Below, one piece after another: positions 1-8,395 of a stretch of DNA of 64,000 bases. The DNA is from Ruminococcaceae bacterium BL-6 (GTDB lineage Bacteria > Bacillota > Clostridia > Oscillospirales > Acutalibacteraceae). The stretch covers positions 372,001-436,000 of the forward strand of contig LR778135.1 of NCBI GenBank assembly GCA_902810075.1, written 5' to 3'. The translations under genes were made by a program, and so were the position numbers. The first letter of the stretch is position 1. Every line of letters starts with the position of its first letter. The notes under the pieces are model-generated. The model searched no databases, had not been told where the DNA came from, and saw only the letters and a program-made list of their open reading frames with translations.

Positions 1-2
1 CC

Positions 3-626
3 CTGGAACTGCAGAAGAGCCTTCTGGAAAAGCTGAAAATGACGGTTTCCGTCCGGGTCGGAACCGGGCAGAGCCTGGTTCGCTACGACGGAGCGGCATC
101 TGGAGTGGTCGGGGCGGCCGGAAGCCTGACTCCTTCGGCGGACGCCCCGTACGGCCTTCTGCTCGGCCGGCTTTCTTCCGGCGGGGCGGCGGACATGACG
201 GTGACGGTTTCGGCGCCGCAGAGCCTTGGAAACGAGTACCAGGACGCCGCCGCGAAGGTCAGATGGGTTTTTACCTGCGACGCGGATAAAAAGTCCGGCG
301 GAGGCGGAGGTGGCGGCGGGGGAAATCCCGGCGGGGGCTCCGGGGTGATCGTGGACCCCACCGTTAGCATCCCGGAAGAGAGTATCCCGGACAGCGGCGT
401 GCCCCTCGACCCCGGGAATCCCGCCGGCTCTGTCAGTTCGGGCGGCTCCGGGGGTGGTTCCGGGGAGGAAATCATTCCCGACGAGGAGATCCCGCTGATC
501 GACGCGCCCGGCACGGGGCCGAAGACGGGGGACGAGAACAACGCCCCGCTGGTTGCGGCGCTGTTCGTGCTTTCCGGCCTTTGCGCGGCCCTGCTCTTCC
601 GCCTTCACAGGCGCGAAAACAAGTAA
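3..626 (+). CDS. C-terminal part of a sortase-type wall-anchored surface protein (5' truncated by the window)
   Basis: The frame is open to the left window edge, so only the last ~207 codons are seen. They show a beta-rich stretch ending in LGNEYQDAAAKVRWVFTCD, which resembles repeat domains of SipW-dependent (TasA/BsaA-like) surface proteins (recalled similarity, not searched). A run of nine Gly and a Pro/Ser/Gly/Glu linker follow, then PKTGD, a hydrophobic segment (PLVAALFVLSGLCAALLF) and the basic tail RLHRRENK. That is the layout of an LPXTG-type sorting signal with PKTG replacing LPXTG. The product is probably exported and linked to peptidoglycan. A strong terminator follows at once, so the transcript ends here. 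Confidence 0.6.
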   Translation: MELQKSLLEKLKMTVSVRVGTGQSLVRYDGAASGVVGAAGSLTPSADAPYGLLLGRLSSGGAADMTVTVSAPQSLGNEYQDAAAKVRWVFTCDADKKSGGGGGGGGGNPGGGSGVIVDPTVSIPEESIPDSGVPLDPGNPAGSVSSGGSGGGSGEEIIPDEEIPLIDAPGTGPKTGDENNAPLVAALFVLSGLCAALLFRLHRRENK

Positions 627-641
627 ATCAAATTTTCCGCA

Positions 642-673
642 CAGGATGCCCGCTTCGGGGCATCCTGTTTTTT
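642..673 (+). terminator. Intrinsic terminator after the surface-protein gene
   Basis: A 9-bp perfect stem CAGGATGCC / GGCATCCTG with an 8-nt loop is followed by six T. It separates the surface protein from purL. Confidence 0.85.
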
Positions 674-816
674 GCTTCTCCTCGGGCAATAGCAACAAAG
701 CCCGGCCGCGCGGATCAATTTTTTATACGCTTTTTCTATTTTATCAGGGGGAAAAATATGATAGAATAAAGCGAAACAACAAACTGGCCGCTCGGTCGGC
801 CGGATCGGGGGAATCA

Positions 817-3800
817 ATGGTTATCAGGGTGTTTGTGGAAAAAAAGCCGGGGTTCGACGTGGAGGCCCGGCATTTGAAAGCCGACTTGGTGCAGAATCTG
901 GGGATTTCGGGGCTCCGGGATGTCCGCCTGATCAACCGGTACGACGTCGCCGGGCTGACAAGAGAGGAGTTTGAGGGCGCGCGCGACACCATCTTTTCAG
1001 AGAAAAACGTGGACGACGTGTATGACGAGGAATATCCTTTGCCGCAGGGATACCGCGTTTTCGCGATGGAATACCTGCCCGGGCAGTACGATCAGCGGGC
1101 GGATTCGGCGGCGCAGTGCGTCCAGCTTCTGACGCAGGGCGAGCGCCCACAGGTGGTCACCGCCCGCGTGGTCGCCCTTTCGGGGGAGATTACCGACGCG
1201 GAATTCGAGAAGGCCCGGAATTATCTCGTCAACCCCGTGGAAGCAAGGCTGGCTTCGCTCGACAAGCCGGAATCGCTCGACATGAAGGCCGACGTCCCGC
1301 CGGATGTGGCGCGTGTCGCCGGATTCACCGCATGGGATGACGAAAAGCTCGCGCGCTATTACGATTCCATGGGCTTTGCCATGAGCATGGAAGACCTGCT
1401 GTTCTGCCGCGATTATTTCAAAAAGGAAGGGCGCGACCCTTCGGTGACGGAGCTTCGCGTGATCGACACCTACTGGTCGGATCACTGCCGCCACACCACG
1501 TTCGCGACGCGCCTTGAGAAGATCGGGATCGAGAAAGGGGCGCTTTCCGCCGCGATCGAGCGGGCGCTCGCCGCCTATTACGACGCCCGGCGCGAGGTAT
1601 ACGGGGAAACCGACCGCCCCGTGTGCCTGATGGACATGGCCACCATCGGTATGAAGCTGCTGCGCGGGCGCGGGCTGATCCCGGACCTTGACGTCAGCGA
1701 AGAGATCAACGCCTGCTCCATCGAGGTGCCCGTCGAGATCGACGGAAGAACCGAGCGGTGGCTGGTCCAGTTCAAAAACGAGACCCACAACCACCCGACC
1801 GAAATCGAGCCGTTCGGCGGCGCGGCCACCTGTCTGGGCGGCGCGATCCGCGACCCGCTTTCCGGCAGGGCCTACGTCTATCAGGCCATGCGCGTCACCG
1901 GCTCCGGCGATCCGCGCACTTCGTTTGAGGACACGCTCCCCGGAAAGCTCCCGACGCGCAAGATCACGGCCGGCGCGGCGCAGGGGTACAGCTCCTATGG
2001 CAACCAGGTCGGCCTCGCCACCGGGCAGGTCACCGAGCTCTACGACTCGGGGTACGTCGCGAAGCGCATGGAGATCGGCGCGGTCGTCGGCGCTTCGCCC
2101 AAGCGGAACGTGGTGCGCGGCAATCCCGTGCCGGGCGACGTGATCGTGATCTTGGGCGGCAGCACGGGCCGCGACGGATGCGGCGGCGCGACCGGTTCCT
2201 CCAAAGCGCACACCGAGCAGTCCATCGAGGTGTGCGGCGCGGAGGTGCAGAAGGGCAATCCTCCCACCGAGCGCAAGATCCAGCGGCTGTTCCGCAATCC
2301 CGAAGTCTCGCGCCTGATCAAGCGGTGCAACGATTTCGGCGCGGGCGGCGTGTGCGTGGCCATCGGCGAGCTGGCCCCCGGCTTGCGGATCGATCTGGAT
2401 GCCGTGCCGAAAAAATACGAGGGGCTGGATGGCACTGAGCTTGCCATCTCCGAATCGCAGGAGCGCATGGCGGTGGTGCTTTCCCCCGAAGATGTGGAAA
2501 AATTCCGAGCCGCCGCCGGGGAAGAAAACCTGAACGCGCAGGTCGTGGCGGTTGTAACTGAAGAGCCGCGCCTTCGCATGAAGTGGCGCGGCGACGACAT
2601 TGTGGATCTCAGCCGCGCGTTCCTGGACACGAACGGCGTCACCCAGAGCGCCCGGGCGCGGATCGCCGCGCCCGACGCGAAGCGGTACTACCGCGCGCTT
2701 GTGCCGCAGGAGCTTTCGGAGCTGCCCCTGCCGCGCGCGTTCGAGCGGAACCTTGCCCGGCTGGGCGTCTGTTCCCAGCGCGGCCTTGCCGAGCGGTTCG
2801 ACGCGAGCATCGGCGCCGCGACGGTGCTGATGCCGTTCGCCGGGAAATACCAGCTCACGCCCGAGGACGCGATGGTCGCGAAGCTCCCGGTCCCGCGCGG
2901 GGAGACCGACGACGCCACGGCCATGAGCTACGGCTTCCTTCCGGGGATTTCCGAATTCAGCCCGTTCCACGGGGCGGCGTACGCCGTGGCCGAGAGCCTT
3001 TCCAAGCTCGCGGCGGTGGGCGCGGACCCGCTGGCCGCGCGGCTGACCTTTCAGGAATATTTCGAGCGCATGACCGAAGACCCCAAGCGCTGGGGCAAAC
3101 CTGCGGCGGCGCTGCTCGGCGCGCTGAGCGCCCAGCTCGGCATGGGGCTTCCCGCCATCGGCGGGAAGGACAGCATGTCCGGCACGTTCGAGCATCTGGA
3201 TGTTCCGCCGACGCTGGTCAGCTTCGCCGTCGCGATGACAAAGGCGAGCCGCACCGTTTCCGCCGCGTTTTGCGGCGCACCGGCTCAGGTCTTCCTGCTC
3301 CCCCTGCCGGAGGACGGGGAAACCCTTCTGCCGGACTGGGGGAAGCTGAAGGAGTATTACCGTGAAATCCACAGGGCGGTGCTGTCCGGGACGATCGTCG
3401 CCGCCTCCGTCGTCAAAGAGGGCGGGGCCGCCGCCGCTGTCGCCAAAATGTGCTTTGGCAACCGGCTGGGCTTTGCGTTCGATCCGGGCGCGCAGGATCA
3501 GGCGCTGCTGTTCGCGCCGCGCTCCGGCTCCCTCGTCGTGGAGCTTGCGCCCGGAACATCCCTGCCATCCGGCGGCGTGCTTTCCCCGGTGCTGCTTGGC
3601 GAAGTGACCCAGTCGCCGGAAATCTCGCTTGCGGGCGAGGCCCTGCCGATCGGCCGGCTGATCGAAACGTGGAGCGGCACGCTCGAGCGGATTTTCCCCG
3701 ACAGCGCGCCCGAGGTCCCGGTCGGCCGGGTTCCGCTGTGCCGGGAGCGCTTTCCCGGTTCGCCCGCCGTCAAGGCCGCGAAGCCCCGCGTGTTCATCCC

Positions 3801-4578
3801 GGTCTTCCCGGGCACCAACTGCGAGTACGACAGCGCCCGCGCGTTTGAAACGGCGGGGGCTGAGCCCGAGGTCCTGGTGGTGAAAAACCTGTCCCCCGCC
3901 GCGATCGAGGAGACCATCGCCCGGATGGAACGCGCCATCCGCCGCGCCCAGATCATCATGCTGCCGGGCGGCTTTTCCGGAGGCGACGAGCCGGACGGCT
4001 CTGGAAAATTCATCGCGACCGCGTTCCGCAACCCCCGCGTCGCCGAAGCGGTCGACGACCTGCTGAACCGGCGCGGCGGCCTGATCCTCGGCATCTGCAA
4101 CGGGTTCCAGGCGCTCATCAAGCTGGGCCTCGTCCCGTTCGGGAGGATCACCGAGCCGAGCGCCGACGCGCCGACGCTCACCTTCAACACCGTCGGCCGC
4201 CATGTGTCGCGCATGGCCTACACGCGCGTGACCTCGGTGAAATCGCCTTGGTTTTCCGGCGTGCAGGCGGGCGACGTGTTCGCGGTCCCGGTCTCCCACG
4301 GGGAAGGGCGGTTCGTCGCGGATGAAAAAGCCCTGCACCGCCTGATCGAAAACGGGCAGATCGCCACGCAGTACACCACGCCGGATGGGGTTCCCAGCGG
4401 AACCTTCGACTGGAACCCGAACGGCTCGGTCTGCGCAGTGGAGGGGATCACCAGCCCGGACGGGAGGGTCCTCGGCAAGATGGCCCATTCCGAGCGGAAA
4501 GGGGAGAACCTTTACAAAAACGTTCCCGGAGAAAAAGACCAGCGGATTTTTGAATCCGGGGTGGCCTATTTCCGGTAA
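817..4578 (+). CDS. purL: Phosphoribosylformylglycinamidine synthase, one-piece clostridial form
   Basis: It converts FGAR, glutamine and ATP to FGAM in purine synthesis. I chose the ATG at 817 because CGGGGGA lies 5 nt upstream and the protein then starts MVIRVFVEKKPGFDVEAR, a PurS-like N-terminus; the frame is open further upstream to 553. The length is 1253 aa, as expected of the single-chain clostridial type. Visible parts are the PurS-like N-terminus, tandem AIRS/FGAM synthase halves (SDHCRHTTF, NETHNHPTE, GGKDSMSGT) and a C-terminal class I glutaminase with nucleophile Cys1094 in GICNGFQ and SHGEGRF. No other pur gene is adjacent, so it appears monocistronic between two terminators. I saw no purine riboswitch in the 190-nt leader. 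Confidence 0.97.
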   Translation: MVIRVFVEKKPGFDVEARHLKADLVQNLGISGLRDVRLINRYDVAGLTREEFEGARDTIFSEKNVDDVYDEEYPLPQGYRVFAMEYLPGQYDQRADSAAQCVQLLTQGERPQVVTARVVALSGEITDAEFEKARNYLVNPVEARLASLDKPESLDMKADVPPDVARVAGFTAWDDEKLARYYDSMGFAMSMEDLLFCRDYFKKEGRDPSVTELRVIDTYWSDHCRHTTFATRLEKIGIEKGALSAAIERALAAYYDARREVYGETDRPVCLMDMATIGMKLLRGRGLIPDLDVSEEINACSIEVPVEIDGRTERWLVQFKNETHNHPTEIEPFGGAATCLGGAIRDPLSGRAYVYQAMRVTGSGDPRTSFEDTLPGKLPTRKITAGAAQGYSSYGNQVGLATGQVTELYDSGYVAKRMEIGAVVGASPKRNVVRGNPVPGDVIVILGGSTGRDGCGGATGSSKAHTEQSIEVCGAEVQKGNPPTERKIQRLFRNPEVSRLIKRCNDFGAGGVCVAIGELAPGLRIDLDAVPKKYEGLDGTELAISESQERMAVVLSPEDVEKFRAAAGEENLNAQVVAVVTEEPRLRMKWRGDDIVDLSRAFLDTNGVTQSARARIAAPDAKRYYRALVPQELSELPLPRAFERNLARLGVCSQRGLAERFDASIGAATVLMPFAGKYQLTPEDAMVAKLPVPRGETDDATAMSYGFLPGISEFSPFHGAAYAVAESLSKLAAVGADPLAARLTFQEYFERMTEDPKRWGKPAAALLGALSAQLGMGLPAIGGKDSMSGTFEHLDVPPTLVSFAVAMTKASRTVSAAFCGAPAQVFLLPLPEDGETLLPDWGKLKEYYREIHRAVLSGTIVAASVVKEGGAAAAVAKMCFGNRLGFAFDPGAQDQALLFAPRSGSLVVELAPGTSLPSGGVLSPVLLGEVTQSPEISLAGEALPIGRLIETWSGTLERIFPDSAPEVPVGRVPLCRERFPGSPAVKAAKPRVFIPVFPGTNCEYDSARAFETAGAEPEVLVVKNLSPAAIEETIARMERAIRRAQIIMLPGGFSGGDEPDGSGKFIATAFRNPRVAEAVDDLLNRRGGLILGICNGFQALIKLGLVPFGRITEPSADAPTLTFNTVGRHVSRMAYTRVTSVKSPWFSGVQAGDVFAVPVSHGEGRFVADEKALHRLIENGQIATQYTTPDGVPSGTFDWNPNGSVCAVEGITSPDGRVLGKMAHSERKGENLYKNVPGEKDQRIFESGVAYFR

Positions 4579-4697
4579 TCCCGTTTGATCGCCGGGATGC
4601 GGCATTTGCTTCTGTTCGCGTGGAATTGACATAATGGAACGTCGATTTCCGGATGAGAAAGCAATCCGCCTTGCGCTTCGATGCATCCGGAAAGGAT

Positions 4698-4740
4698 AAG
4701 GGCCTGACACCGCTCAAATGCGATGTCAGGCCCTTAATTT
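4698..4740. terminator. Bidirectional terminator between purL and pdxR
   Basis: A 12-bp perfect stem AAGGGCCTGACA / TGTCAGGCCCTT is bounded by A-rich and T-rich flanks, placed between convergent genes. Confidence 0.75.
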
Positions 4741-4780
4741 TACGCTAACAGCAATTCCACTTAACGAAGATTTCGCATCA

Positions 4781-6244
4781 TCAAATAAAGATCGTGTGCT
4801 TCGAAATCTGGTTGACGGCCGACTTCATGCATTCGCCCGCGATGCGCAGCCCTTCTTCAAGGCGGTCCGCAATCGCGAAGCTGATGCGGATGTGCCGGTC
4901 GAAGCCCGCCATGGGAGAAAGATAAAAGCAGCTTCCGGGGGCGATCAGTACCCGCCTTTCCCGGCAGAGGTAATAAATCTCACGGTCGGAAACGCCCTCC
5001 GGCAGCGTCAGCCACAGGCCGAAGCCGCCTTTGACGGGGGCGGTATGCACCCCGAATTTTTTCCACTCCGAAACAATTTGCAGCGCGGTGCGGAGCTGCT
5101 TCCGATAAGTTTCGGCGAGGCCAAGCACGTTTTTGCCCCAGCAGCCGTTCTGAAAGTAGATGGCGAGCGCCCGCTGGATGAATCCCGAGCCCGAGATATC
5201 GGTCGCGTATTTGGCCGCCGCCAGCTTTTCAAACAGCGTCTGCGGGACGATGATATAGCCGGTGCGCACGCCCGGCATCAGAAGCTTGGAAAAGCTTTTG
5301 ATGTAGATCACCCGCCCGGCCCGGTCGTCCCGCTTGATGGGGTACAGCCGTTCCCCGCTGAGGTTCAGGTCCGAGAACAGGTCGTCTTCCAGGATGTAAA
5401 AATCGTATTTTTCCGCAAGGGCAAGAAGCCTTTCCCGCTTTTCCGGCGACAGGCACACCCCGGTCGGCGTCTGATAAACCGGCATGGTGTACAGCAGGCG
5501 CGGCTTGTAGCGTTTCGCATAATATTCGGCGATGTCGAGGTGGAGGCCGTCCTGCTCCACGGGCACGCCGATGATTTTTGCGCCGTGCATGGCAAACGCC
5601 GATCGTCCCCCGATATACGAGGGCATCTCGGAAAGCACCGTGTCGCCGGGGCGGATCAGCGCTTTGGAAACCAGATCCAGCGCCTGCTGCGCGCCGGAGG
5701 TGATCAGGATGTCGTCCGGCCGGCAGCCGATGCCGTACTGCTCGCGGGAAAAGGAGGCGAGGATTTCCCGAAGGGGGCGGTACCCTTCGCTTTCCTGATA
5801 GGAAAAGGCGTATCCCCTGTCCGAATCCAGCACCTGATTGACGGCGCTTTTGAATTCCTCGACCGGGAATACCTCCGCCATCGGGGAATTTCCCGCCAGG
5901 TTGATCATGTTTTCCCGGCACGCCAGCTTCCCGCTGCTGAGCTCGGCGTATTCCAGGAACAGGGAGTCCGGCTCGTCCGTCTGCTCCAGGGGAATCGTCC
6001 TCGGCAGGGAGTAGGTGCCGCTGCCCGGCTTGGTGTAGACGTCCCCTTTTTCCTCCAGAAAACGATAGGCGGCGATCACGGTGGAGTTGTTGACGCCGAG
6101 CGCTCCGGCCATTTCCCGCACGGAGGGCAGCCGTTCCCCGCCCTGTGCGGCTGAGCCCTGAAGCTGCTTTTCGATCCCGCGGGCCAGCGTCCGGTAGATC
6201 GGGGTTTTGGACTTATCAAATTGTATCGATACAATATCAAGCAT
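4781..6244 (-). CDS. pdxR: MocR/GntR-type regulator with aminotransferase-like domain, PdxR
   Basis: A predicted PLP-responsive transcription factor of 487 aa. The N-terminal winged helix (LPSVREMAGALGVNNSTVIAAYRFLEEKG) is joined to a fold-type I aminotransferase domain, whose PLP lysine should lie in IKSFSKLLMPG. ATG at 6244 is preferred because GGAGG sits 5 nt upstream; a longer frame to 6271 lacks such a site. It diverges from pdxST, the classical arrangement in which PdxR activates PLP synthesis when PLP is scarce. GTAT/ATAC palindromes in the divergent region and in its own 5' coding end are likely operators. Aminotransferase activity is usually absent in this family. Confidence 0.92.
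   Translation of the reverse strand: MLDIVSIQFDKSKTPIYRTLARGIEKQLQGSAAQGGERLPSVREMAGALGVNNSTVIAAYRFLEEKGDVYTKPGSGTYSLPRTIPLEQTDEPDSLFLEYAELSSGKLACRENMINLAGNSPMAEVFPVEEFKSAVNQVLDSDRGYAFSYQESEGYRPLREILASFSREQYGIGCRPDDILITSGAQQALDLVSKALIRPGDTVLSEMPSYIGGRSAFAMHGAKIIGVPVEQDGLHLDIAEYYAKRYKPRLLYTMPVYQTPTGVCLSPEKRERLLALAEKYDFYILEDDLFSDLNLSGERLYPIKRDDRAGRVIYIKSFSKLLMPGVRTGYIIVPQTLFEKLAAAKYATDISGSGFIQRALAIYFQNGCWGKNVLGLAETYRKQLRTALQIVSEWKKFGVHTAPVKGGFGLWLTLPEGVSDREIYYLCRERRVLIAPGSCFYLSPMAGFDRHIRISFAIADRLEEGLRIAGECMKSAVNQISKHTIFI
6221..6234. promoter_or_regulatory. Palindrome inside the pdxR 5' coding end, candidate PdxR site
   Basis: The perfect 14-bp palindrome TTGTATCGATACAA lies about 10 codons into pdxR. 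It shares GTAT and ATAC half-sites with the palindrome at 6280-6297, centre to centre 61 bp, close to six helical turns. Confidence 0.5.
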
Positions 6245-6261
6245 TGTTTCGCCTCCGATTG

Positions 6262-6318
6262 TTGAAATCACTTGGATTCGGTATTTATAATGATACCAAA
6301 ATTATTTCCGTAACGCAA
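6262..6318. promoter_or_regulatory. Overlapping divergent pdxR / pdxS promoters with a central operator
   Basis: Forward promoter: TTGAAA (6262-6267), 18 bp, TATAAT (6286-6291), reading into pdxS. Reverse promoter: TTGCGT (6318-6313), 17 bp, TATCAT (6295-6290), reading into pdxR. The two -10 boxes overlap by two bases, and the inverted repeat GGTAT-N8-ATACC (6280-6297) covers both. This predicts mutually exclusive transcription with one regulator-binding site. Confidence 0.75.
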
Positions 6319-6337
6319 CAGTTTGGAGGAATCAGGA

Positions 6338-7216
6338 ATGAACGATCGGTACGAATTGAACAAAAATCTCGCCCAGATGCTCAAAGGCGGCGTGATCATG
6401 GATGTGACCACGGCGAAGGAAGCCGAAATCGCGCAGGCCGCGGGTGCCGTCGCCGTGATGGCGCTGGAGCGGGTTCCGTCGGATATCCGCAAACAGGGCG
6501 GCGTGGCCCGCATGTCGGACCCGAAAATCATCAAGGAGATCAAAAGCGCCGTGACCATTCCCGTCATGGCGAAATGCCGCATCGGCCATATCGTCGAGGC
6601 GCAGGTGCTGGAGGCGCTGAACGTCGACTTCATCGACGAGAGCGAAGTGCTGACGCCGGCGGACGAGAGCTTCCATATCGACAAGCACGCGTTCCGGGTC
6701 CCGTTTGTGTGCGGCGCCCGCAATTTGGGCGAGGCGCTGCGGCGCATCGGCGAGGGCGCCGCCATGATCCGCACCAAGGGCGAGGCGGGCACCGGAAACG
6801 TCGTGGAGGCCGTCAGGCACATGCGCACGATCATGGCGGAGATCCGCAGGCTTTCGACGCTTCCCGCCGAAGAATGGATGACGGCGGCGAAAGAGCTCGG
6901 CGCGCCGTACGACCTTGTCGCGAAGGTCGCCGAAACGGGGAAGCTCCCCGTCGTCAACTTTGCGGCCGGCGGAATCGCCACCCCCGCCGACGCGGCGCTG
7001 ATGATGCAGCTCGGCAGCGAGGGCGTGTTCGTGGGCTCCGGCATTTTCAAGTCCTCCGACCCCGAAAAGAGGGCGAGGGCCATCGTGAAGGCAACCACTT
7101 ATTTCGACAAGCCCGAAATCATCGCGGAGGTCTCGGAAGATCTCGGCGAAGCGATGAAGGGCATCGACATTTCGGAGCTCGAACCGAAAGACCGCCTTGC
7201 GGAGAGGGGCTGGTGA
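6338..7216 (+). CDS. pdxS: Pyridoxal 5'-phosphate synthase, synthase subunit PdxS
   Basis: It builds PLP from ribose 5-phosphate, glyceraldehyde 3-phosphate and ammonia supplied by PdxT, in a dodecameric complex. The protein is 292 aa, normal for the Pdx1 family. ATG at 6338 follows GGAGGA (6325-6330). Signatures include [19 protein letters not shown] with the conserved lysines nearby, [10 protein letters not shown] and [17 protein letters not shown]. It is followed by pdxT after 3 nt and driven by the promoter shared with divergent pdxR. Confidence 0.98.
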   Translation: MNDRYELNKNLAQMLKGGVIMDVTTAKEAEIAQAAGAVAVMALERVPSDIRKQGGVARMSDPKIIKEIKSAVTIPVMAKCRIGHIVEAQVLEALNVDFIDESEVLTPADESFHIDKHAFRVPFVCGARNLGEALRRIGEGAAMIRTKGEAGTGNVVEAVRHMRTIMAEIRRLSTLPAEEWMTAAKELGAPYDLVAKVAETGKLPVVNFAAGGIATPADAALMMQLGSEGVFVGSGIFKSSDPEKRARAIVKATTYFDKPEIIAEVSEDLGEAMKGIDISELEPKDRLAERGW

Positions 7217-7219
7217 CGG

Positions 7220-7792
7220 TTGAAGACCATCGGCGTCCTGGCGCTGCAGGGCTCGTTTCGGGAGCACCTGCGCGCGCTGGATCGAATGAGCGGGGTCAGG
7301 GGCGTTCCGGTCAAAAGCCGGAGCAGCCTCGAAAAGATCGACGGCCTGATCCTGCCTGGCGGCGAGAGCACCGCACAGGGCAAGCTGCTGCGCGGCTTTG
7401 ATTTGCTGGAGCCCCTCGGGACAAGGATCCGCCGGGGCCTTCCGGTCTGGGGAACCTGCGCCGGCATGATCCTGCTGGCGAAAAGAATCGCGGGCGGGGA
7501 GCCGACGCATCTGGCGGTCATGGATATCTCCGTGCGCCGGAACGCATACGGCGGACAGCTCGACAGCTTTACAGATTCGGCCGTGATCCCCGCCGTTTCC
7601 CCAAAGCTGATCCCCCTTGTCTTCATCCGGGCCCCATGGGCCGAAAAGACAGGGGATGGCGTCCAGCGGCTCGCGGCCCTGAATGGGAAGGTCATCGCCG
7701 TGCGGGAAGGGAAAATGCTTGCCACCTCTTTTCACCCGGAGCTGACGGATGACCTGAGCTTCCATCGCTATTTTGCAGGCCTGATGGAATAA
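7220..7792 (+). CDS. pdxT: Pyridoxal 5'-phosphate synthase, glutaminase subunit PdxT
   Basis: A class I glutamine amidotransferase that hydrolyses glutamine and channels ammonia to PdxS. It is 190 aa long. The start is TTG at 7220, 3 nt after the pdxS stop, with GGAGAGGGG upstream inside pdxS. Visible elements are KTIGVLALQGSFREHL, LPGGEST, nucleophile Cys80 in GTCAGMILL, and ATSFHPELT carrying the catalytic His and Glu. A strong terminator follows. Confidence 0.97.
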   Translation: MKTIGVLALQGSFREHLRALDRMSGVRGVPVKSRSSLEKIDGLILPGGESTAQGKLLRGFDLLEPLGTRIRRGLPVWGTCAGMILLAKRIAGGEPTHLAVMDISVRRNAYGGQLDSFTDSAVIPAVSPKLIPLVFIRAPWAEKTGDGVQRLAALNGKVIAVREGKMLATSFHPELTDDLSFHRYFAGLME

Positions 7793-7800
7793 AAAAAAGA

Positions 7801-7845
7801 AAAAGCCCCGGAAGCCGTTTTGCGCGGCGGCTTCCGGGGCTTTTT
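7801..7845 (+). terminator. Terminator of the pdxST operon
   Basis: A 17-bp A/T-flanked stem (AAAGCCCCGGAAGCCG against CGGCTTCCGGGGCTTT) ends in a T tract. Confidence 0.85.
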
Positions 7846-7858
7846 GATCGGTGAAAAA

Positions 7859-7921
7859 TAGGCGAGGGCTGCTTCTGCAACCCTCGCCTAGTGTTTTCCG
7901 GTACCGCAAGGCGGTACTTTT
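7859..7921. repeat. Two further hairpins downstream of pdxT
   Basis: An inverted repeat at 7859-7890 (TAGGCGAGGGCTGC / GCAACCCTCGCCTA, one mismatch) is followed by GTACCGC / GCGGTAC (7901-7917) with a T tract. The second may terminate; together with 7801-7845 they make three consecutive hairpins in 120 bp. No gene is seen from 7793 to 8018. Confidence 0.5.
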
Positions 7922-8018
7922 TAATACAGTCTGTTAAATATTTCAACTTTTTTCGACAAATGGGAATTTTCCCCGCCTTTTTTACTCCCTGGACAATCCC
8001 GTTTGTGCCGGGCGTCTT

Positions 8019-8159
8019 TTAACGTTCACTTTCGTGCCATTCCTCGCCGCTGAAAATCAGGTCGTCTAAGTCAACGCCGGCAGACAGGCTGCCGTAAAGA
8101 CGGTTGTACAGGCTCTCATCCAGATCTTCAGGGCGATTCAGGCCCATGGTCTGTTCCAT
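8019..8159 (-). CDS. Uncharacterised 46-aa acidic protein
   Basis: I do not recognise it. The frame is open to 8222, but the ATG at 8159 is preceded by GGGGAGG with an 8-nt gap, giving MEQTMGLNRPEDLDESLY and onward to SGEEWHESER. It is acidic, has no predicted membrane segment and no Cys. It diverges from alr and converges on the pdxT terminator region. A sporulation or regulatory role is possible but nothing in the sequence shows it. Confidence 0.5.
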   Translation of the reverse strand: MEQTMGLNRPEDLDESLYNRLYGSLSAGVDLDDLIFSGEEWHESER

Positions 8160-8278
8160 GGCGCCGCCTCCCCGTTCCATTCTATTAAAAACGTGTTCTA
8201 CCAGTATATGATCCGAAACCAAAAAAGATACCGCGAATCCGGCGAAAAAAATATTTCCTTTTCTTCGGAACGGCGCGG

Positions 8279-8307
8279 TTGATTATTGCGGGGGCGGGCG
8301 GTATAAT
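8279..8307 (+). promoter_or_regulatory. Promoter of alr
   Basis: TTGATT (8279-8284), 17 bp, TATAAT (8302-8307). The alr ATG is 89 nt downstream of the -10. Confidence 0.7.
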
Positions 8308-8395
8308 AAAAAAGTATACCCGCGAGAAAACAGAATCCGGGCGTTTTTTTGGGAACGGATTCTTTCGAAAAATTAGCAGAAACTGGTGGAGTCAA

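Noticed and set aside
627..816. Purine riboswitch before purL
   Set aside because: I could not find the conserved three-way junction bases; the leader shows only the preceding terminator and a weak promoter.
997..4710. A 1237-codon open frame antisense to purL
   Set aside because: It mirrors the GC-skewed codon positions of purL, has low-complexity Arg/His/Gly composition and no ribosome site or family motif.
4747..4760. ACAGCAATTCCAC shared with 48965-48977
   Set aside because: A 13-14 bp match at two places without other similarity; too short to call an element.
4718..6154. A 478-codon plus-strand frame over pdxR
   Set aside because: Shadow of pdxR; composition typical of antisense frames and it begins within the terminator.
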